DNA from: Pseudomonadota bacterium
Lineage (GTDB): Bacteria; Desulfobacterota; Desulfovibrionia; Desulfovibrionales; Desulfovibrionaceae
Length of the DNA stretch: 21,089 nt
Assembly: GCA_023435825.1 (NCBI GenBank)
Contig: JAEZMB010000290.1
Span: forward strand, 1-21,089
Reading direction: 5' to 3'
In this document: positions 7,208 through 13,724 of the stretch, in pieces
Layout: each line of letters opens with the position of its first letter
Position numbering within the stretch: position 1 is the stretch's first letter
Translations under genes and position numbers: made by a program
Notes under the pieces: model-generated
What the model saw: only the letters and a program-made list of their open reading frames with translations
Told to the model about the DNA's origin: nothing
The model's database searches: none

Positions 7208-7969
7208 ATGCGAAACGTCGTTCATCTGTCCGAGGCCTTGCCTGTCAACATGACGGACTATTGGCATGATATCGCCAGCCTGGAGCATTTCTGGGTGCGT
7301 CGCCGCCTGGAAGTCCTTCGCGTCCTGGCCGGCCAGGCGGCCCGGGACATGGCTCCGGCGGCCGACGTCGGTTGCGGCCGGGGGCTTTTGCAAAGCCAGT
7401 TGGAACAGGCGTACGGTCTGGCCGCGGACGGGTTCGATCTCGACGAAAACGCCTTGTCCCACAACGTGAGCACGTCGTGCGGCCTTTATGTCTACAATAT
7501 CCATGACCGGTTGCCCGAGCTGGCCGGGAAGTACAAGACGATCTTCCTCTTTGACGTGCTTGAGCATGTCGCGGACGAAATGGGTTTTCTCGAATCCGTC
7601 TTGCACCACCTGCAACCCGGCGGCCTGCTCTATGTCAACCTGCCGGCCTACCAGCATCTCTTTTCCGCCTACGACACCATGGCCGGGCACTTGCGGCGCT
7701 ACACCCTGGCCCAGGCCGAGGACCTAGGCCGCAGGGCCGGCCTGCGTCTGGTCGCCTCCACCTATTGGGGCGCGCCGTATTATCCACTGCTGGTCGTGCG
7801 CAAGTTTCTGCTGCGGCTCAAGAAAACGGAAAGCGACATTGTCGCCACGGGTTTTGACGCCAAAAGCGACATGCTCAACACCGCGCTCGGCCACCTCGGC
7901 CGGCTGGAACCGCTGCCCCAACGCCTGTTTGGCACTTCCGTCATGCTGGCCTGGCAAAAAGCGGGGTAA
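7208..7969 (+). CDS. Class I SAM-dependent methyltransferase
   Basis: The 253-aa protein has a Rossmann methyltransferase core: motif I ADVGCGRG (52-59), an acidic residue at strand 2 (GFDLDENAL, 75-83), FDVLEHVADEM (115-125) and LQPGGLLYVNLPAYQHLFSA (135-154). The last stretch is common in methyltransferases encoded beside polyprenyl-phosphate glycosyltransferases and O-antigen genes. Its substrate is probably a sugar or lipid-linked glycan intermediate related to the product of the preceding gene. That is inferred from position. The start at 7208 has a distant GGGGG; Met15 is an alternative start. A CCGGCC-CTT-GGCCGG hairpin follows the stop at once (7971-7985). Confidence 0.82.
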   Translation: MRNVVHLSEALPVNMTDYWHDIASLEHFWVRRRLEVLRVLAGQAARDMAPAADVGCGRGLLQSQLEQAYGLAADGFDLDENALSHNVSTSCGLYVYNIHDRLPELAGKYKTIFLFDVLEHVADEMGFLESVLHHLQPGGLLYVNLPAYQHLFSAYDTMAGHLRRYTLAQAEDLGRRAGLRLVASTYWGAPYYPLLVVRKFLLRLKKTESDIVATGFDAKSDMLNTALGHLGRLEPLPQRLFGTSVMLAWQKAG

Positions 7970-7970
7970 C

Positions 7971-7985
7971 CCGGCCCTTGGCCGG
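7971..7985 (+). terminator. Short GC hairpin after the methyltransferase gene
   Basis: CCGGCC (7971-7976) pairs with GGCCGG (7980-7985) around CTT, two bases after the stop. It has no T tract, so it may be a transcript-end stabiliser or a weak terminator. Confidence 0.3.
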
Positions 7986-8087
7986 TGGTCTCGCGGGATG
8001 CCCGGCCGGCAGCGTCCGGCTTGGCGATGCAATCCCGCCATGTCACGGCGGCAGGGGATAAGGAGATCTGGCAGCCTGTTTTGCCGT

Positions 8088-8175
8088 GTGCCCGGATCTT
8101 TTCCGTAGCCCACATGTCGTGACGCTCGACAGCGTGCCGCTCGTGTGCTTTCGGCGCGTGCCCGGATTTTTTCCG
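8088..8175. repeat. Imperfect direct repeat, 18 bases, 70-base period
   Basis: GTGCCCGGATCTTTTCCG (8088-8105) recurs as GTGCCCGGATTTTTTCCG (8158-8175) with one mismatch. Weaker likeness (TG[TC]TTT) extends just upstream of each copy. They lie in the 269-base gap between the convergent methyltransferase and sensor kinase genes, where I see no gene. Degenerate terminator or small-RNA duplication is possible. Confidence 0.6.
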
Positions 8176-8238
8176 CGAGCCTGGCCGGGGGATGGCCTGG
8201 TCCAACGTGCGGCGTCGGGCCGGGCCGGCTTCTTGGCG

Positions 8239-10563
8239 TTATAACGCCGGGTCGCAGACCGTTTCCAGGCACTGCTCGGCCATGGGCAGGCGCACATGGA
8301 AGGCGCTGCCTTCCCCGAGCCGCGACTCGGCCCAGATGCGGCCGCCGTAGTGGCGCACGATCTGGCGGCAGATGGCCAGGCCCAGGCCCGTGCCCTTGAT
8401 GGTCGGGCTGACAATGGTGTCGCCGCGCCCCACTTGATGAAACCGGTCGAAAATCGATTCGAGCTGATCGGCCGGAATGCCCACGCCCTGGTCGCGCACG
8501 GTCATGAGCACGGCCTCGGTTTCGGCCCGCACCTCCAGCACGACCTCGCCTTGTTCGGTAAATTTCACGGCGTTTTGCAGCAGGTTGGCGATGACCTGCA
8601 CGAGCTGGTCAGGGTCCATGAGGAGCGGTGGAGCCGAGTCGTCGGCGAGGAAACGGAAGCGGATTTCCGGACGCTGGGCCAGCAGGCCTTCGATGGACTG
8701 CACGGCCCCACGCAGCACGGCCACCGGATCGATGCACTGGTCGCGCCACTGCATGTTGCCGGATTCGATGCGGTTGAGGTCGAGGACGTCGTTGATCAGG
8801 CGCGTGAGGCGTTCGGCCTCGCCGTAGACCACGCCGAGGTTGTGGGCGATGCGCTTGGCCCGGGCGGCCAGGGCCGGCTTGTCGCCGGCAAGCGGGCTGA
8901 AATGTTCGCCAAATTCCCGGCCGATGAGCTTGGCAAATCCCAGGATCGAGGTCAGGGGCGTGCGCAGTTCGTGGGACACGGTGGAGAGAAAGGCTGACTT
9001 GAGCCGGTCGAGTTCGCTTAAGCGGATGTTGGCTTCGGCCAGTTCCATGGCTTGTTCGCGCAGTTCCCGGGTGCGTTCTTCCACTTCGTCTTCCAGGCGC
9101 TGCCGGTGGGCCCGCAATTCCGCCTCCACGGCCTTGACCGCGCTCAAATCCGAGAACATCCCGAGGGATCCGGCAAAGTTGCCGTGTTCGTCCAGCAGGG
9201 GGCTGGCGGAGATGAGCACCCACAGCATCGTGCCGTCGCGGCGCTCGATGCACTGCTCGAACACGTCGCTGAAGCCCTGTCGACGGCGTTGTTGTTGCCC
9301 AGCGGCTCGTTGCCGGCTTTCCGGGGGCAGGAATTCGGCCAGGTTGCGGCCCAACAGCTCCTGGGGCGCATACCCCAGCATGTCGGCCATGCGCTTGTTG
9401 ACGAAGCTCGTGTCGTAGTTCGCATCGTAGACCCAGACCCCTTCGTGGGCCGTTTCCACGATGCCCCGGAACATGGCTTCGCTCTGGCGCAGCGCCGCCT
9501 CGCGGCGTTCACGGTCAGTGACGTCGCGAATGGCTTCTATGGCGCCGTTGATCTGGCCGAATTCGTCGTAGAGGGCCACGGCCTTGGCCCAGACATGGCG
9601 TTCGCCGCCGGGCATGGCGGTCAGGTTGACCTCGGCGATGATCTCGCCTGGGGCCATGTCGGCGACCTGATAGCGCGGGTCGGGCGATGAAACGGCCCCC
9701 CGGGCATAGTCCAGGAGCAGCGGGGTGGGTTGGCCGTAAAAGGCCGCGCCGTAGGCGAAGTCGCCCTTGCCCAGCATGTCGGCGGCCGGGATGCCGGTCA
9801 AGCGTTCCAAGGCCTTGTTCCAGAAGGTGACCCGGCCGTCTCGGTCCACGGCAAAGGCGGGGTCGGGCAGAAACTCGATGATTTCCGAGAGGCTGCGATC
9901 CCGGGCCTTGATGCTGGCCTGGGCCTGGCGCAGTTCGTCGATGCGCTGGGCCTGCTCGAAATTGGCCACGGCCAGGGTGGAGAGGTGATTGGCGAAATGG
10001 TGCAGGGCCTGGCAGATTTTTTCAAATCGGGCCAGGGGGATACGTGGCACTTGGGCCAGGGCGTCCCGGAAAGCCGCTTCGTCGGCCCCGATTTCCCGGG
10101 CATAGGCGACCATGGCTTCGAGGTCGGCCTCTTCGTCCAGGACCTGGCCCACCATCCAGTTGGCGATGTGGCGGTCGCCGACACGAATGGCCGTGCCGCC
10201 GTCGAAAAGACCGCCGCTCAGACAGCGTCGCACCATGGGGCCGTCCGGCATCCCCTGGCCCAGGCAGACGTCGGACCGGATGCAGTTGGCCAGGCCCTTG
10301 GGCGTGCCGCGAATGATCGTGGCGCACAGGGTGGTGAAATTGCTCGGCCGGGTGAGCGGCCGGCCCTGGGGATCGGTTATCAGCGAGGCCACGCCCGAAG
10401 CGGCGGCAAAAGCGTCCTGAATGCGCTGGATTTCCTCAAGGTGGAACAGATCCTCGAATCGAAGCCGGGTCGAATCCACGGACAAAGTGTCCCCATGGCG
10501 CGGCTGGTCGCAAACGTCCTGTGTTTGCGGGGCGTCACATACGGAAGGCTGATCCTGGGACAT
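8239..10563 (-). CDS. PocR-PAS-PAS hybrid-input sensor histidine kinase
   Basis: The 774-aa protein has no transmembrane segment and is likely cytoplasmic. An N-terminal PocR-type sensory domain (about 35-200) contains four cysteines (80, 94, 100, 114) around GLANCIRSDVC and FDGGTAIRVG. Two PAS domains follow (about 223-350 and 360-480), then a coiled coil with the typical EVEERTRELREQ (493-504). The kinase core has the H-box STVSHELRTPL (His531), N-box LLQNAVKF (661-668, Asn664), G1 DQGVGIP (691-697), F-box IFDRFHQVG and G2 GTGLGLAI. It should autophosphorylate and signal through a response regulator, but no receiver or regulator gene is adjacent. The ATG at 10563 was preferred to an in-frame TTG at 10605 because conserved sequence begins later. 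Its Shine-Dalgarno is weak. PocR domains are thought to bind small hydrocarbon derivatives; the ligand here is unknown. Confidence 0.9.
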   Translation of the reverse strand: MSQDQPSVCDAPQTQDVCDQPRHGDTLSVDSTRLRFEDLFHLEEIQRIQDAFAAASGVASLITDPQGRPLTRPSNFTTLCATIIRGTPKGLANCIRSDVCLGQGMPDGPMVRRCLSGGLFDGGTAIRVGDRHIANWMVGQVLDEEADLEAMVAYAREIGADEAAFRDALAQVPRIPLARFEKICQALHHFANHLSTLAVANFEQAQRIDELRQAQASIKARDRSLSEIIEFLPDPAFAVDRDGRVTFWNKALERLTGIPAADMLGKGDFAYGAAFYGQPTPLLLDYARGAVSSPDPRYQVADMAPGEIIAEVNLTAMPGGERHVWAKAVALYDEFGQINGAIEAIRDVTDRERREAALRQSEAMFRGIVETAHEGVWVYDANYDTSFVNKRMADMLGYAPQELLGRNLAEFLPPESRQRAAGQQQRRRQGFSDVFEQCIERRDGTMLWVLISASPLLDEHGNFAGSLGMFSDLSAVKAVEAELRAHRQRLEDEVEERTRELREQAMELAEANIRLSELDRLKSAFLSTVSHELRTPLTSILGFAKLIGREFGEHFSPLAGDKPALAARAKRIAHNLGVVYGEAERLTRLINDVLDLNRIESGNMQWRDQCIDPVAVLRGAVQSIEGLLAQRPEIRFRFLADDSAPPLLMDPDQLVQVIANLLQNAVKFTEQGEVVLEVRAETEAVLMTVRDQGVGIPADQLESIFDRFHQVGRGDTIVSPTIKGTGLGLAICRQIVRHYGGRIWAESRLGEGSAFHVRLPMAEQCLETVCDPAL

Positions 10564-10601
10564 AGTGACTCGCTTCGTTTCGGAACCACAAAAGCGTAAC
10601 A

Positions 10602-10631
10602 ACAATACCGCATACGATGGGTTTTAGACAA
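10602..10631 (-). promoter_or_regulatory. Candidate promoter of the sensor kinase gene
   Basis: On the minus strand, TTGTCT (10626-10631) and TATTGT (10602-10607) are 18 bases apart, about 39 bases before the kinase ATG. The stretch is AT-rich for this genome. Confidence 0.4.
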
Positions 10632-10775
10632 CGGCTAATTTCTCTCGACAACGCGCCGCTGCTGTCCTGTCGCCACGGCTTTGGCAGGATGTTTCGGCAG
10701 GCCTGCGGCGGGCTGGGAGACGGGCGACCGCGCCGTACATTCCATTTGCCAGGTGTTGCCCATGCCATGGCGGGT

Positions 10776-10814
10776 AAAAGGCCCCGGCCGGAGCACTTCC
10801 GGCCGGGGCCTTTT
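10776..10814 (-). terminator. Strong hairpin terminator, symmetrical
   Basis: A perfect 13-bp stem pairs 10780-10792 with 10798-10810 around a five-base loop, flanked by AAAA (10776-10779) and TTTT (10811-10814). It can act in both directions. Its clear client is the PHP-GT4 gene ending 24 bases away on the minus strand; it would also insulate the kinase promoter downstream. Confidence 0.9.
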
Positions 10815-10837
10815 GGCGGCGAGGGACGCAAACGTGG

Positions 10838-13315
10838 TCAGGCGGCGTGCACCAGACGCTGCATGGCCCTGGCCAGGGCCGGCTCCAGGGGGGCGATGGT
10901 GGTCGGCGCGCCCGGCGCGTCCTCGTACATCTTCCAATAGTCCTCGAAGGCTTGGTCGATGGTGCGCTTCTCGGCGTAGTCCCGACCGGCCCGGCCCATG
11001 GCCCGCATGAGTTCGGGGTCGGCCAGCAAGCCGGCCATGGCCGCGTGGAGGGCGTCGGCGTCGCCGGCCGGGACCACCACGCCCGTTTCGCCGGGCACGA
11101 TGTTTTCCATGGGTCCGCCCTGGTTGGTGACGATGATGGGCAGGCCCGAGGCCTGGGCCTCCAGGACCACGTTGCCGAAGGTGTCGGTGGCGCTGGGGAA
11201 GACGAACAGGTCGCAGGCGGCGAAAAGCCCGGCCAGCTCCTCGCCCTCGCGGTAGCCGGTGAAGACCGTGGGCGTGCCGGAAAGCAGCGCGCGCAGCTCG
11301 TCGAGGTAGGGGCCGTCGCCCACGATGCACAGGGTCGCCTCGGGATGCTGGCCCACGAGCCGGCGGAAGGCCGCGGCCAGCAGATGCAGGTCCTTTTCCC
11401 GGGAAACCCGTCCGGCGTAGAGCAGGCGCGGGCCGTGGCCCAGGCCGAAGCGCGCCGCGAGATCCTCGTCGCGCTTGGCCGGATCGAAGCGGACCACGTC
11501 CACGCCGCGCGGGAAAAGCCGCAGCTTGGCCGGGTCCAGCCCCTTTTCGGCCAGCTCCCGGCCGGTTTCCTTGGAAGGCACGTACACCAGGTCCATCTGG
11601 TTGTAATACCAGATGATGCACTTCCAGGTGAGGTCTTCCATGGCCTCGTCGCCGGTGAGGATCTGGGCGTATTGGGGCAGGGCCGTGTGGTAGGTGCCGT
11701 AGATGGGCAGGCGCAGGGTCTTGGCGATGCACAGGGCGGCCAGGCCGATGGGGCCGGGGGTGGCCGAATGGATGCGGGTGAAGTTGCCGGCGTAGACGGA
11801 GTGGAGCATTTCCAGCAGGGGGGGGTAGTAGAGCTTCTGGTCGGGATACTCGGCCAGGCTGTAGACGCCGATGGGCGTGAACTGCTGCACGCCGGGCTCG
11901 AAGACACGCGGGCCGTGGTCGCAGGTGTAGATGCTTAAGGATTTTCCGGTTTTTATGGCCAGCTCGGCCTGCTGGCGCAGGGTGCCGGACACGCCGTTTA
12001 TTTCGTGGAAGGTGTCGGTGAAGTGGGCCACGCGCACGGCGGCGTCCTTGCCGTTTTGGCCGGTGAGCGCCAGCCTGGCCTGGCTGCTGAACTGCCGGTC
12101 CTTGGTGAAGATGGAATAGGCCAGGAAGTAGGGGGCGAGCATGGTGTAGAGCGCCCCCGCCGAACCCAGGGCCCCGAAGATGTCGAAGACGTTGGCCCCG
12201 CTGACGTGATCGAGCAACGAGCCGGCGAAATGGGCGGCCACCCGGTTGGTGGCCCGGTTGACGAAGGAGAACCAGCCGTTTTCCAGGCTGTCGTTGCCAA
12301 GGACCCCGGCCCTGGCGAACTCCATCAGCGCCGGGTCGGAGTGGATGAGCGATTCGGTTTCGGTGCGGATCAGTTCCCGAAGCGGGGTGCTGGCGCTCTT
12401 GCGGCGGCGGGTCAGGCCCCGCGCCAGACGGCTTTTGAGGCGAAAGGCCAGCCCCGCGGCTTCCTGTTCCCCGGGTTCCAGGAAACGGTCCACGACCTTG
12501 AGGGTCACGTCCTTGTCCAGGAAACGGTCGATGCCGAAGCGGTGTTTATAATACTGGTAAGCGATGCTGTAGAGGTTGCGGGCCATGGTGCGCGGGGTGC
12601 TCGACGCGCCCCGGGCGACGGAGGCCCCGTTTTCCAGGCCGTCGAGGAATTCGGCCAGATTCCCGGCGCCGTCCACCTCGGTGTAGGTGGAGGCGATGGT
12701 GAGCGCGCTGTGGTCGTCGGAACCGCCGATCAGGTTCTTGCGCCAGGGCTGGGCATAGCCGGGGTCGATGCCGTGCTTGTCGGCCAACCGCCAGATGGTC
12801 TCGGCGTCGAGGTTGGGGATGATGTCGCGCAGGCAGTCGTTTTGCCAGGCGTCGCGCGCGCCGTTGATCTCGAAATTGCGAAACAGCAGCAGGAGCTTTT
12901 CGAAATTGGCCACGGTCATGCGGTCGTTGACCCCGAAAAGCGGGTGGGCCACGGCGTGGTGGATGCCTTCCTGGCGCAGGTAATCGACCAGCTCGTGGAT
13001 GTTCTCGCGCAGGCGCTGTATCTCCCGGTGCATGGCCTCGGTGATGTCGAAGACCAGCACATGGACCTTGCAGCGGTCGTCCGGGAAATACGAGGTCACT
13101 TCCTCGCTGACGAAGGTTCCGGGCAGATGGGCGATGGACAGCGCCCCCTCGATGCGGTTGTGGTCGGAGATGGTCACAAGCCCCATGCCCTTGCGCCGGG
13201 CTTCCTCGTAGATACGCATCGGTTCGGTGAAGCTCTCGGGACAGTTGAGCTTTTGCAGCACCCACTGGGACGGGCGGGTGGAGAATTTGGAGTGCACGTG
13301 CAGGTCGATTTTCAT
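10838..13315 (-). CDS. PHP-domain hydrolase fused to GT4 glycosyltransferase
   Basis: The 825-aa protein joins two enzymes. The N-terminal PHP domain (about 1-205) keeps its metal ligands: HVH (6-8), SDHN (50-53), SEEV (70-73), VHV (84-86), AHPLFG (123-128) and GSDDHS (198-203). PHP domains are metal-dependent phosphoesterases or related hydrolases. A linker region (about 206-425) has a hydrophobic patch (376-403), not a clear membrane anchor. The C-terminal GT4 GT-B fold (about 427-800) has HEINGVSGT (437-445), GRVSREKDL (635-643), IVGDGPYLDEL and the donor motif PSATDTFGNVVLEAQASGLP (707-726), which resembles mannosyltransferases of the MgtA type. It may build a glycolipid or glycan and hydrolyse a phosphorylated intermediate; that link is inference. 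The ATG at 13315 has AAGGAG five bases upstream. Confidence 0.88.
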   Translation of the reverse strand: MKIDLHVHSKFSTRPSQWVLQKLNCPESFTEPMRIYEEARRKGMGLVTISDHNRIEGALSIAHLPGTFVSEEVTSYFPDDRCKVHVLVFDITEAMHREIQRLRENIHELVDYLRQEGIHHAVAHPLFGVNDRMTVANFEKLLLLFRNFEINGARDAWQNDCLRDIIPNLDAETIWRLADKHGIDPGYAQPWRKNLIGGSDDHSALTIASTYTEVDGAGNLAEFLDGLENGASVARGASSTPRTMARNLYSIAYQYYKHRFGIDRFLDKDVTLKVVDRFLEPGEQEAAGLAFRLKSRLARGLTRRRKSASTPLRELIRTETESLIHSDPALMEFARAGVLGNDSLENGWFSFVNRATNRVAAHFAGSLLDHVSGANVFDIFGALGSAGALYTMLAPYFLAYSIFTKDRQFSSQARLALTGQNGKDAAVRVAHFTDTFHEINGVSGTLRQQAELAIKTGKSLSIYTCDHGPRVFEPGVQQFTPIGVYSLAEYPDQKLYYPPLLEMLHSVYAGNFTRIHSATPGPIGLAALCIAKTLRLPIYGTYHTALPQYAQILTGDEAMEDLTWKCIIWYYNQMDLVYVPSKETGRELAEKGLDPAKLRLFPRGVDVVRFDPAKRDEDLAARFGLGHGPRLLYAGRVSREKDLHLLAAAFRRLVGQHPEATLCIVGDGPYLDELRALLSGTPTVFTGYREGEELAGLFAACDLFVFPSATDTFGNVVLEAQASGLPIIVTNQGGPMENIVPGETGVVVPAGDADALHAAMAGLLADPELMRAMGRAGRDYAEKRTIDQAFEDYWKMYEDAPGAPTTIAPLEPALARAMQRLVHAA

Positions 13316-13486
13316 GACGGCTCCTTGGGGCACGGGGCAACGCCGGCTCGCGTCGCCGTTTGCGGCTTGTAGCGCCGGCCGCGTGGCGGTCGGATTGCGG
13401 TTGGCCGCAGTTTTGTTGACGCCGCCCGGGGTATTGTCACGGAAATGTCGCTTGTCGCCGTTGTCGCCCTGTCCCATGGTGCGTTT

Positions 13487-13684
13487 ATGGAACCACGGCG
13501 GGAAACGCCTGGAATAGGCGAAGCCGAACGGCGCGATTTCGTGCGCCAGGGCCGCGAGGTGCTGTTGTCCCTGGGACAGCGGGAGCTGGCCCGTCGCTAT
13601 GGTCTGCTCGCTGCCGGGGCTTCCTCACGGGAGGAACTGGCGGAGTTGCTCCTGTCGATGCTTCAGGCCCGCCACGCCGGATAA
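13487..13684 (+). CDS. Small helical hypothetical protein (65 aa)
   Basis: The 65-aa product is predicted all-helical and charged: EAERRDFVRQGREVLLSLGQ (12-31) and SSREELAELLLSMLQARHAG (46-65). Codon third positions are strongly G/C, like those of real genes nearby. No family is recognised. The start is uncertain: ATG 13487 has no good Shine-Dalgarno, and an in-frame ATG at 13445 gives 79 aa with a less gene-like N-terminus. It is divergent from the PHP-GT4 gene and 40 bases before the EAL-GGDEF gene, so it may be co-transcribed with the latter. Confidence 0.6.
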   Translation: MEPRRETPGIGEAERRDFVRQGREVLLSLGQRELARRYGLLAAGASSREELAELLLSMLQARHAG

Positions 13685-13724
13685 GCGGCCCTGTGCCGTC
13701 CCGACCCCGACCAGGGAAAATCCC

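Noticed and set aside
6119..7690. 523-codon minus-strand open frame opposite the GT2 and methyltransferase genes
   Set aside because: It lacks domains and runs antisense through two genes with clear motifs; long antisense frames are common at this GC content.
10564..10605. Longer TTG start for the sensor kinase
   Set aside because: The extra 14 residues carry no conserved sequence, and the TTG overlaps the candidate -10 region.
12005..13372. 455-codon plus-strand open frame opposite the PHP-GT4 gene
   Set aside because: It is antisense to the PHP metal motifs and has a low-complexity Gly/Val/His composition.
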